Shown here one piece after another: positions 23,414 to 33,541 of a stretch of DNA of 64,000 nt. Below the pieces are notes generated by a model that saw only the letters and a program-made list of their open reading frames with translations, searched no databases and had not been told where the DNA came from. This DNA is from Annulohypoxylon bovei var. microspora (taxonomy: Eukaryota > Ascomycota > Sordariomycetes > Xylariales > Hypoxylaceae): assembly GCA_022836615.1 (NCBI GenBank), contig MU405228.1, positions 124,001-188,000 on the forward strand, read 5' to 3'. The position numbers and the translations under genes were made by a program. Position 1 is the first letter of the stretch. Every line of letters starts with the position of its first letter.

Positions 23414-25866
23414 GGCTTTATATGGGAATAGTGATAAGAGGAGGAAATAGAGTAGGTAAGAATGAGGAGGCCGATCGGCTCTCAAAAAGGATCAGCACAA
23501 GCTTATTCTGATAGGTTGCGATCAAAGCTTATTGTGGTAGGATATAGTAACAAAGTTGGTTAATGTGTAGTGGCGCCGTCTTGGCTTTAGGGGAAAGCAA
23601 CGGATAAGGCTGTCTTGGTGTACCGTTTCCTAGGAGTTGTTGGGAGGAAGGTTATTAAAGGATACCTAGGCACGCGACACAAATGTTGTGTAGCTCTTCT
23701 ACAGCCGCCTATATACAAGAACGTATAAGGCGATAAGTCTGCCGCGGGTATAACTTGGCTATAGATATGAAAGAAAAAAAGTTATGTTTGAGATTGGCTG
23801 GGACCAGATATATAAACGAACAGTAGACTCAGCAAGAAAAAATTACTACGGGGTGGCCGTGGCAAGCTACATCACGAAGGGTATATGCTTCCTTCGATCA
23901 GAGATGCTACGATTCGGTACAAACTAATAGTACCAGGCCTGCTAGGTTAGAACTAGGTGGTACTCGGGGCACGATGGGGATTCTTGGCTTCTGACTGGCA
24001 AGCGATCCCCCACAAAAGCTGTTTAGGGGACCGACTTCCTTACGTACCATCCATGAGATGCGGGTCTTAGAATGTTCTTAGCTATGGGGCTGCATAACCT
24101 GGCGGCGTCAGAAGCTTTCGACATCAATACCTCACGCGAGCAGGCGGAAAGGCGAATCACTGATGGAAAACCATAAGTAAAGACCAGTCAGTATTATAGC
24201 CAAGAGAGCCAAGCTCTCGTCCGTTACGAATACTATGAGCAATTAGTTGTCGATCCCAAAAGAGCATACGTATAAACATAAAAGAGACAATCGTATTGAG
24301 CAGAATCTCAAAACGGAAGTTCGAATCGTGGTGGATAATTTCCATTGACGTACAAGCGCATCCGGCTTGCAGAAACTATTGCATAGTAACATAATAACAT
24401 GTTGGATGTTAGACTTGACTTTGGCGTATCTTTCGGATCTCAACACGACGAAAGATTAGCCAATCAGATGTCGTAAATCAAGCACGTTTTCCCCCTGGGC
24501 CAGATGATTCGGCAGATCCTCCCCTGCAAGAGGCTAGGAAAGCTAATCCTTTCCAAACGTCAGAAGTACCTCATATGGCAAATAAACCGTGAGGGGTACA
24601 TGGAGTTAAGACAGGGACCATGCGGGCCGAAGTTCATTCGAGATGTTGTGAACTAGGATCATGGTAGCTGTGGTCACCGAGGGCGAACCTTGGAACAGAA
24701 GCTGCCGAGGGAAGATTCTGCAGGAGGGACACCCATAGAGGCAGCTTTGAACCCCCGCCCTAGTTAAAAGCCAGTAGGCTAGGCCGGATGAAAATATTTT
24801 GAGAAATGATGTGGTTGGTCAGAGAGCCCCGAAAAGATCCATCACCTCGTCAATGTGCTGCTAAGATGTGCTTAGATGCTGCTAAGCTTTTCCTCGGCGC
24901 TGCAAGAAACGCACTTCAAAATGCTAGGCGAGTGTCCGTCGGCTGGGCAAGACGACTTTAAAGTCTCGACCACGAGGGACTTTACCCAAATACGCAATTG
25001 CTCGTGTGATCTCTTGCAATTTCTGTCTCTGCCGCTGTTGGCCGCGCTGGTGATTACTGGCCGTGCGTGAGGAGAGAGATATGTATCTATAGCTAGATGC
25101 TACCTAGATGCCTAGGTAAGTATCCGTGGATATTGTTTCGTTATGCCTATTACCCCAGTGATCTCCGAAATGATTGAAACGTGCTCTGATAATGCTGTAA
25201 ATAGAAATAGAAAGTCCATCCATCCATTGCACCGGGCTTTTCTGATACTAGTATCTTATCCTTTTACTAATTGCCCCACGGATCCATACTCCCATACGGG
25301 AATGTTATTTGCATAAAATTGTCTGACTTGGGTATATTGATAAGATTAGCAAAGCCACCACGCCGCATCGTGCTCGTTTGCTGCTCTCTCATACGATGTT
25401 CGAAAATCAAGTGACAGGGGGGACTGATCATCACCACCGGGATTGCAGATTGAGACTTCAATTGGTAATTGGTGATTCGTCTTCTTGATTCGTTTACCGG
25501 TTGTGTCAGCCGCTTTTTCTAGCGCGGGTTTCAAGTTTGTTCTCTCATACGTGATTCAATGTTGTGAATTATGATATCTTTTAGAGCTGCAGAGCTGGAA
25601 GAGCAATTATGTAATCAGAAAATCGATAAGGCAGATATCCCGTTATCTTATCGATAATAGCTTCAAAGTTTAATTGATTACACGTGACCACGGGTCAATG
25701 TCGTTCGCGTGCGGACGCGTCGGGGTTCTAATTCACGCTTACATATGTGAAGTACTCCCGAGTCTTGTCTCTAATTTAAGTCTTCAATTTAATGAAAATC
25801 GAAGGTCTCTTTTTTTCCACTCAACTGCGTCGGATCTCAGCCTCGGCGGTAACAAGAGCCCTCGCG
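23414..25866. promoter_or_regulatory. Divergent intergenic, permease / APN1
   Basis: 2.4 kb between divergent genes, holding both promoters. No gene is supportable. On the APN1 side there is a perfect 9-bp inverted repeat containing GATAAG (25622-25630 and 25647-25655) and a CACGTG at 25681-25686. A single CACGTT lies near 24484, about 1.07 kb from the permease start. The middle (24,000-25,200) shows no repeats or recognisable signals. Confidence 0.5.
25622..25655. promoter_or_regulatory. GATA inverted repeat upstream of APN1
   Basis: ATCGATAAG is followed 16 bases later by its exact inverse, CTTATCGAT, about 210 bp upstream of the APN1 start. Each arm carries a GATAAG core, the binding site of fungal GATA factors (nitrogen, iron or light regulators), and one more GATA lies in the spacer. 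Function is inferred from the motif only. Confidence 0.45.
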
Positions 25867-27284
25867 ATGCCTCCCCGCCAAGCATCCCGGCGTAACAAGG
25901 CCGTTACAGAGCCTGCGGCCGCCGCACCGAAAGGCAAAGCTGCAAAGCGCAAGGTCGTCGAAGACGATGAGGACGGCGACGACGTAGAGCCCGCGGCCCC
26001 GGAGCCCAAGGCCGTGAAGAAGCGCAAGACTACCAAGGGCAAGGCCGAAGACCTCGTAGCCCTCGCCAAGCGCACCATCATCGACACGCTTAAGAAGCCC
26101 ATGTACATCGGCGCGCACGTTAGCAGCGCAGGAGGTTTGTGATAGCCCAAGCCGCATCCCCTAGGTTCTTGAACCCTTCCGAGCTGACATCCTTCCCTTA
26201 GGCGTGCAAAACTCCATCAACAACGCCGTCCACATCGGCGCGAATGCGTTCGCGCTGTTCCTCAAGTCCCAGCGCAAGTGGGTGAACCCCCCGATGGCGC
26301 CCGAAGCCCTCGACGGGTTCCGCACCCTGTCGAAGGAGCACAGGTTCGAGGCCCACAAGCATTGCCTGCCGCACGGGTCCTACCTCGTCAACCTCGCCCA
26401 GGCCGACGAGGAGAAGGCGGACCAGGCGTACGCCACGTTCCTGGACGACCTGAGACGGTGCGAGTCGCTCGGCATCAAGCTGTACAACTTCCACCCGGGC
26501 AACACGAACGGCGAACCCAGAGCAGAGGCCATCGGGCGCATAGCCAAGCAGCTCAACAAAGCCCACAAGGCGACGAGCACCGTGATAACGGTGTTGGAGA
26601 ACATGGCTGGGCAGGGCAATGTCATCGGCTCCACGTTCGAGGACCTGCGAGGCATCATCGAGCTCGTAGAGGACAAGGATAGGGTTGGAGTATGCATAGA
26701 CACAGTAAGTACACCCCACCCCTCTCTAAAAATATCCAATGCTCACCCGACAACAGTGCCACGCCTTCGCCGCGGGCTACGACCTGCGCACGCCCGAAGC
26801 CTTCGAAGCCACCATCAGCGACTTCAACAGCGTGGTCGGGTCCTCGTACCTGAAAGCCTTCCACCTGAACGACAGCAAGGCGCCGTTCTCCTCGAACCGG
26901 GACCTGCACGCGAACATCGGCACGGGCTTCCTTGGCCTGCGCGCCTTCCACAGCGTCGTGAACCACGGGGCCTTCCAGGACATGCCGATGGTCCTGGAAA
27001 CGCCCATCGACCGCAAGGGCGCCGACGGCAAGACCTACGAGGACAAGCAGGTGTGGGCCGACGAGATCAAGCTGCTGGAGTCGCTGATCGGCATGGACGC
27101 CGAGGGCGCCGAGTTCCAGGCCCTCGCCGCGCGCCTGCAGGCCGAGGGCGCCGGCGAGCGCGGCAAGATCCAGGACCAGGTCGACCGCAAGAGCGCCAAG
27201 GACGCGAAGAAGGGCGCGCCGAAGAAGAAGGCGCAGCGCGGGAAGAAGAAAGCCGCGGCGTCGGAGGACGAGGATTCTGATTAA
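25867..27284 (+). CDS. apn1: AP endonuclease 1 (endonuclease IV family)
   Basis: Three exons: 25867-26134, 26202-26704 and 26757-27284, giving 432 residues. Apn1 cleaves DNA 5' to abasic sites and trims blocked 3' ends in base-excision repair. It follows glycosylases such as the OGG1 encoded 9 kb away. The conserved endonuclease IV core begins YIGAHVSSAGG. The metal ligands are visible: His in LPHGSYLVNL, His in NFHPG, Glu in LENMAG, Asp and His in CIDTCHA, His in FHLNDSK, Asp and His in NRDLHANIG, and Glu in LETP. Lysine-rich NLS-like segments flank the core (KAAKRK and VKKRKTTK before it, KKGAPKKKAQRGKKK after it). Introns are 67 and 52 bp. An in-frame Met at 25,792 would add 25 residues that look like a mitochondrial presequence; I chose 25,867 because its start context is better. 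Coding sequence is strongly GC-rich. Confidence 0.95.
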
Positions 27285-27745
27285 CCAGTTAATTGACTGT
27301 GATAAGGGTTAAGCAATTTTCACGGGGGTTCGATTATACTTGGCAAGGTCTAACTGTCAATGGGATTGTATTTTATTGAATTCTGTAAAAACAAGACAAG
27401 GCAAGGCGTACTGGTATCGGGTATGTAAGCAAAAGCAACCATAATCCTAAGTGCAAACTTTCGTATGAACAAGGGGGGTAAAAGGAGAAGAACACCGCCG
27501 CCGCCGCCGCCGCCTCTGCCAAACAACCATGGAAGCAGGCGTTGAAATGCCGGGACCATGATGTTGTGAAGCCCTTAGAAATGCGATACCCCTTAACGCC
27601 TGAAAAATGCAATGCAATGCACATCTGCGCGTTCAAAGCTTCGTGGCCACGTTTCCTCCGTCCCTCTCAAGCCAAGCGCCTCCCGAGAACACGAAGTCCA
27701 ATCGGGCAGACGTGACGATAACGAAGGGATTCATTCATTCAATCA
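27285..27745. other. Convergent 3' intergenic, APN1 / BUB1
   Basis: 461 bp between the stop codons of two convergent genes, so their 3' UTRs may overlap. It contains a CCG trinucleotide tract (about 27494-27512) and otherwise nothing recognisable. Confidence 0.6.
27494..27512. repeat. (CCG)6 microsatellite
   Basis: Six CCG units in non-coding DNA between the APN1 and BUB1 stop codons. Confidence 0.85.
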
Positions 27746-30700
27746 TCAATGCCGTCGCGCCCTCGCCATGCCCTCGACCCTAGCCATCAAGCCCCTCAGG
27801 CCAACGCCCTTCTCGCAGTTGGCCTCGAGCCACTTCTCCATGCGCTCCCTGACGCGTCTGAGGCTGCGGTTGACGGGCATGCGCCTGGCGTCCTCGGCGT
27901 CGACGTGGCTGCCGGGGTTGAGCAGGACGTCGAAGCACTCGCTCCAGATGTCGGTCTGCCAGTAGCGCTTGAGGCTCTCGCGGATCCGGTACTTGCGGCC
28001 GGCGGAGGTGCCGAGGCCGCCCTGGTCGGCGCGCGCGGTCTCGATGTACCGGCCGAACAGCAGGGTGTGGATGGTGCCGGCGAGCCCGTGGTAGTCGAGC
28101 TGCCAGGTCCAGGGCCGGCCCTCGCGCACCTCGGCGCAGTCGTGCTGGTCCGTCTTCCAGTCCGCCACGAACTGCACGTCCGGGTCGAACGCCCGCATGT
28201 CGATGCCCCGCCCGAAGTCGATCAGCACCACGCCACGGCCCGCCCAGCCGCCTGCGCCGTCGGCGCGCCACTGGCTGGATAGTGCGGAAGTAGAAGCAGC
28301 GAGGTCGTCGATGCGGAGGAGGCAGTTGTCCGGCTTGAGGTCCCCGTGCAGGATCTGTTTCGAATGTAGGGCCTCGACTGTGCGCAGGAGCTCGATGCTG
28401 AAGAACATGGCGAGCGGCTCATCCATCGGGGCCTTGTTCGCCTCGCTGAAGAAGTTGACGACGTCTAAAAGGGTGCCGTGCGGGTGGAGAGGAAGGAATA
28501 GGAAACCTTCGTCTTGGTATAGGTGCAGCTCGTGCGCGGCTGAGATGGAAGCCGTTGCACGGTGTTGCGGTCCTAGGCGCGTGGCAGTGAGACGCATCAT
28601 ATGGAATTCCCAAGCTGTAGGTGGTTGCTCCATCTTCAAGGCTTCAAGGGCGTTGCGACTAGTCGTAGCAAAAGCACCCTTTCCCATGGCGACCTTAGGT
28701 GTGTTCTCATCGTCAGAGTCAGGGTCCGGGGATGAGTTTTCGACAAGGTAGACCGGGGCAAAAGCGCCCGCGCCCAGTTCTCGCTTGATGGTGTATTCCT
28801 CTACAGTCTCTGGGAACTCGAGTACGGGTGGAGAGTGAATAGTGCCCGTCTTGTCGCCATCTTTCTTGCTTCCCGCCTTCGCCATGATTTTCGCGAATTT
28901 GCGAACCTCAACACCTTTGTCGCATCTCTCGCTACGATGATCGTAGAAGCCGGGGTAGGAATTAAGCGGGGGGTTCATACATTCGAGTATCTCTTCTCGA
29001 ATGGCCTTGTCGACGGGATTGCATCGCGGCTCCTTGATAATTGGGCCCTTCTGGACTTCCTTTGCCTTCTGTTGGCTAGGAGGAGTAGCGGCCTTCAACT
29101 TCTTCAAGAGAGGCTGTGTAATCTTTACTGGGGAACATGTCTCATTCAGAACTTCTCGTAGAGGGCTACTCAGCGGTCCGAAATCTTCGTCATCCTCCTC
29201 CTCTTCCTCTTCAGTCAGGTCATCGCGACTATCTCTCTTACTAAGAATCTTCGTGTTGGTGTACCTGGCTGCAGTAACTAGACCGACAGATGATTCTGTA
29301 CGTTCTGTAATAGGTGTCATGAATGGAAGGCGGTTGTTAGCCACCTCGGCCGGGTCCCTATACGGCCGCGTAGGTGCTTCATAATCCTCAGGTGGGATGG
29401 GGATAAACCTAGTTCTGGGAGGTGAATCCTCGAAATCTTCATCATCGTCCTTTGTGTCAATAAGATCCGACAGCTCAGAGTCACTTTGTTCTCCATCTTC
29501 CTGTTCATCGTTGTTCTCGCCTTCAATCTTTGGGATGTGCTTCTGAGTTGTGAACTCCGACCATTCGCTCACACTCTTGGCATCGGAAGCCTCTTCGTCA
29601 TCGCCAGCTTCACTTGTTGAGATTTGTCGAGTAGTGTTGGCGCTCTCTGCACCACTAGTGTAGTCGCCATCTGTCGTGTACTCGTCATCGTCACTCTCTT
29701 CATTTTCTTCCTGAGTAGACTTGAGAGGAGCATTGAACAGCTCGTAAATCTCGTCAGTTGCTGCCTTAGTGTGCATCGTCATGGTCGGTTCAGAATGTGC
29801 ACTGCTGCTGATTTTCTTTTTAATTTTCGGACCTGACGGTGAATCCAGTTTTGCTTTAACTGTGATGAAAAAAAATTAGTGATCCGAGTTTCGTGGTTTC
29901 GGTTTTAACTCTGCACAATTGTCACGTAGTAGGGTCAGTGACGACTAGGGTGGTGAAGTGACTTACTGATTTGGGTTTCGTTGACTTCCATCATTTTCTT
30001 TTTTTTGCTCTTTACCGGCCTTGCTTGCTCTTTAATTACCCCATTTTCGTCAAATTCTACTGCATCGTGATGTATCACCAACTTTTCTGTTACTCTGTGG
30101 CCGAGCAAATCAACTTCCGTCGGTTTTCGAGGAGTCAGTTCCTCTTGCTCTTCCACGATGCTATCATCATCCCAGCAAACATCGAGCCAGCCTTGGTTTG
30201 CCGCCCATAGTTCTTCGAAACTAAGTTCAGTTCCAGGCTCCTCAGGAGTTGGGTAAATAGCCTCGAGGTTAACAAAGACACACTCCTTTTTCCCATTTTG
30301 GGGATTCACAATCACTTGGTGCTTTGATGGGGCAATGACAATATGAGACTCTGCTATTCTGGCCAAGGACTGAATATACACAACCGCGCAAACGCCATAA
30401 ATTAGTCCTGCTGTTATCAACAAATGGGCATTGCCACATAGGGATGAAGATATTAACTTACAGGATCGCGGAATACAGACATTTTTGGCCCGCTGCTCTT
30501 CTTCACTTGCGTCGTCAACGTCTCTCCCGCCCAAGGCTTTGCTTCCACCACATTCTCCTTCTTACGATCCGCCAATGATCCTATCGTATCCCAACCCTTC
30601 GACCCTTCGCCCATCTTCGACATTGCGCCTGCGTCGGAGCTAGCGTCCGAAAAGACGGCCAACTTAGCCTTCCCGGGCTTCGAGGATTGCCCACCGATTC

Positions 30701-31448
30701 CCATGTTAGGCCTTGGAGCCTGGGGGTCCGGCGCTCGTGCTAAAGCGGCGTAGGGGTCGACCTTGGCCATCAGTGCTGGCCGGACTGTTGGCAATGCTGG
30801 TGATGACGGGGCGTCTGCTGCGGCAGGATCTTGCGCCCGTCTCTGCTCAAATTCGCCGAATTTGCGAACCAATCTTTGCACTGGTCTCGCCTCGCGCTCA
30901 ATGCCTAGCTTATATACTTCCTCGGCCTGTGCCCAACGACCAGCGCTTTCCAACCAAGCAGCGTACTCCTCGTAGAATAGTGCCAATCCTTCGCCGATGC
31001 TGTGGCGCGACAGGAAGACGTAAGTCTCTCGGGGAGAGTCGGAGAAGAACTTGATATAGAGAAGCCACAACTTCAGATATCTAGGGTCGTTCTTGTATTG
31101 CGCCGAGCCGATGAATGACTTAGTGGCACGCTCAAGTAGAGTGTGTAATTGCGATTGAGGTGTAGCTTGCGCAGAGGGATAGGCATCAAATGTCCATCGC
31201 ACGTATCGGTCAAAAACATCCAGGGGGTCGTCAGACTCGGAAATGTTTGCAATCTCGTCCTCGTACTCGGCTCTAATGCAGTCGTTTATATTTTTGGTGT
31301 CTGTTGGTGTGGGTGTCGAAAGTTTGTGTAGGGGAGATGGTGAGAAAGCCTCAACAAGCTTCTTCGCCGATCGTCCTCCGGGCAAGGACTGAATATTCTC
31401 CTTTTGCCCTTCAATGATGTCGAAATCAATAAGATCGCCAGCAGCCAT
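27746..31448 (-). CDS. bub1: Spindle checkpoint kinase BUB1
   Basis: Three exons on the minus strand: 31448-30462, 30369-29967 and 29859-27746, giving 1167 residues. The introns are 92 and 107 bp with GTAAGT donors and CTAAT branch sites. BUB1 sits at unattached kinetochores, phosphorylates histone H2A and recruits Bub3, Mad1 and shugoshin. Visible parts: a KEN box at residues 16-18; the Mad3/BUB1 homology TPR-like region (about 60-195, with YLKLWLLYIKF); a GLEBS-like Bub3-binding motif in exon 2 (LSFEELWAANQGW, about 378-390); a long acidic linker; then the kinase domain from about 820, with glycine loop GAGAFAPVY, HGDLKPDN near 971 and DFGRGID near 1012. The C-terminal part is markedly more GC-rich than the N-terminal part. 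It is convergent with APN1, and its 5' end is 557 bp from the TENA gene. Family assignment is very secure. Confidence 0.94.
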
Positions 31449-32005
31449 TTTTATTTAGAAAGAGGAAATGGCAACAATGGCGATACTCGGTTCAGGAAAC
31501 CAGACCGAACCTACAATATTAGTATTATTCGTTGTTGAAGTTTAGAAGATCAACATGCGACAATTGGTAGTGTGGAGTTAGTCGGTGTAAATAATACATA
31601 AGTTTGTCCCCTGCCCCTTGTTGACTGTTTTGATTGTGGCACCTGTGGCACTTATCGTTACCTCGACAACAGAAAGTATGGGCGATAGCCATATATACTT
31701 CCCATATTGAATTAAGCAAATATATTATGTAATCCACCCCACACTCGATCAAAGAGGCAATTAGCTTTCAGCTAAGAGCTACATGGTTCCAAGGTTCATA
31801 TCATTTGAGGGTTTATTTCAGTATCAAACTATATAGCCATACAAGTTTAGTAAGGTCAATCTTCTCTAAAATTTATCTTCCCAAATTAGACCATCCTCGA
31901 CGGAGTATTCGATATTTCTAGTCTACTAAGTCTATAACGTAGGGCTTACTAAAGTTAAGTGATGAACGCTTTCGACCTGCAAAATACTGGCAGTGGGCAA
32001 TATCC
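31449..32005. promoter_or_regulatory. BUB1 upstream region / TENA 3' region
   Basis: 557 bp between two minus-strand genes, containing the BUB1 promoter and the TENA 3' UTR. A/T-rich, with no open frame or motif that I can assign. Confidence 0.5.
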
Positions 32006-32818
32006 TCATGCCACCATAGGCCAGAACGACTCCTCCAGAACTAAGACTTTCTTGAAAAGCACCATAGAACCTGCAGCAATGACTTCCTCCGTATCCTCAA
32101 CCTGCGTAGCGGCATAAGCATCCAGACACTCCCGACACTCATTCACAAAAGCCTGAAATTCCTCAGAAGTCCAGTTAGGGATGAACTCCTTTCTCAAAGC
32201 TCCACCGTCAAGGTCCCCTTTTGTATCAGCATCGCCCGAAGCCTGCTGTTTCGCATAGGTCCAAGAGTCTAGGTAGACCTTCTCCGTAGTCCAGAGTAGA
32301 ACCAGTCCGTCTAGGAGGGTCTTGGATAAATCTCCGCGAGGTTGCGCTGCGAACGAGTCGAATAAGTCTATGTAGTCCTGCGTCACCTTTGTAGGTGCGA
32401 AGCTAGCCGACTTATTAGACAAGTTTCTTCCTTCGGCCACAGGCCCGAGAGCTTCGAGGTCGAGTCCGTATTTCTTAGCAGTTTCCTCAAAGAACTGTAG
32501 CTCCCTCGTAACACCCGCAAGAGCAGTCTGTATCAACGACAGAATGCGCCATTGTAAAGTCTTCGAAGTCTGCCGATCGTTTATCTTTGTCGGTAGCTGA
32601 ACACGGGAGATCAGCCCTCCAGCGAATCTGACGTAAGCCTGGGCGTAGAGCCGGTCTTGAGATAGCCATTGACTTAGAATCTCGGGGGGTAGCTGACCTT
32701 GCCCGGCAAGGCTAAGAAACTCGGACTGTGTGGCTCTCTGGTAAAGGTCACTTATCTCAGGACTCGAAAGCAAATCCTCTGACATGGTTGGTTTTGACAT
32801 TTTAGACAAATGCAACAA
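32006..32818 (-). CDS. TENA/THI-4 family protein (haem-oxygenase-like fold)
   Basis: An intronless gene of 270 codons; Met codons at residues 7 and 12 are alternative starts. The sequence fits the all-helical TENA/THI-4/PQQC fold: a first helix pair with LSQWLSQDRLYAQAYVRFAGGLIS, a central helix with ELQFFEETAKKYGLDL, and a C-terminal WTSEEFQAFVNECRECLDAY. Classical TenA enzymes are thiaminase II or aminopyrimidine hydrolases in thiamine salvage. They carry a catalytic Cys before the WxY of the fourth helix. At that position this protein reads LVLLWTTEKVYLDSW, with no Cys, so a thiaminase role should not be assumed. In fungi such stand-alone proteins are poorly characterised. It lies between BUB1 and the U2AF gene, all on the minus strand but with separate upstream regions. 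Family confident, biochemical role open. Confidence 0.85.
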   Translation of the reverse strand: MLHLSKMSKPTMSEDLLSSPEISDLYQRATQSEFLSLAGQGQLPPEILSQWLSQDRLYAQAYVRFAGGLISRVQLPTKINDRQTSKTLQWRILSLIQTALAGVTRELQFFEETAKKYGLDLEALGPVAEGRNLSNKSASFAPTKVTQDYIDLFDSFAAQPRGDLSKTLLDGLVLLWTTEKVYLDSWTYAKQQASGDADTKGDLDGGALRKEFIPNWTSEEFQAFVNECRECLDAYAATQVEDTEEVIAAGSMVLFKKVLVLEESFWPMVA

Positions 32819-33541
32819 TTTTTTATGTTCTTGTTAGGATTTTTTATCTGAAGAGTTGGATAGCTTAGACAGGCGGTCAAAACAGTAACACAGCTACGTG
32901 CGACTACAGTTACCTACATATAACTTCAAGTTTAAAAAAGCAAACTGTAAACTCACCAAACAAATGTTACGTCATCATGTAATCATCATACGCTAACGTT
33001 TCATTGGCGAAAGTATTAGTCGTCGACAGAAAATCTCCCTTTTCAAATCTTTAGATCACTCCATGGTAGGTAGATCTTCATCATAATACAGCATATTATG
33101 CACCAATAAATCGACCGACTCGATTAAGACGAAAATAAAAACAATATCATGCACTGGTCTAGAAGCGGTTGTCGTTCACTAAAGATGACGAGAGTAGGTA
33201 ACAGCGAATATCATTAACCTCATCTCCATAGTCAAAGCGAAATTTGCCAGCCGGTGTATGTAGCCTTATACGAGTTGACGTCTTATGCAGGAAAAGCCGA
33301 ACGATTACTATTATATCGTTTCAATGAATGATGAACACATCCAGCGGTTTCAAGCCCGGCAAGCGCTGTGAATTCGTCTCATTAGTACGCCTCTCCCGTC
33401 ACGCATGTCTTGTTGTACAATTCGCCATGTTATAAACATTGCGATTCGTCAGCCTAGCCCTCCTTTCCCGAAAATCGTATCTTCGCAGCGCCAACCTGTT
33501 CATACTTCGGGATGAAAGACTGCATGAATCCTTTTTTCTCT
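32819..33541. promoter_or_regulatory. TENA upstream region / U2AF 3' region
   Basis: 723 bp between two minus-strand genes. It should contain the TENA promoter and the 3' UTR of the U2AF gene. A/T-rich; no recognisable element. Confidence 0.5.

Noticed and set aside
23414..24500. Pho4/NUC-1 type CACGTG control of the phosphate permease.
   Set aside because: No CACGTG in the proximal kilobase; only one CACGTT about 1.07 kb upstream.
26278..28282. Long alternative and antisense frames across APN1, BUB1 and the PSO2 3' end.
   Set aside because: These are shadows produced by GC-rich coding sequence with few stop codons. The true frames have family motifs.
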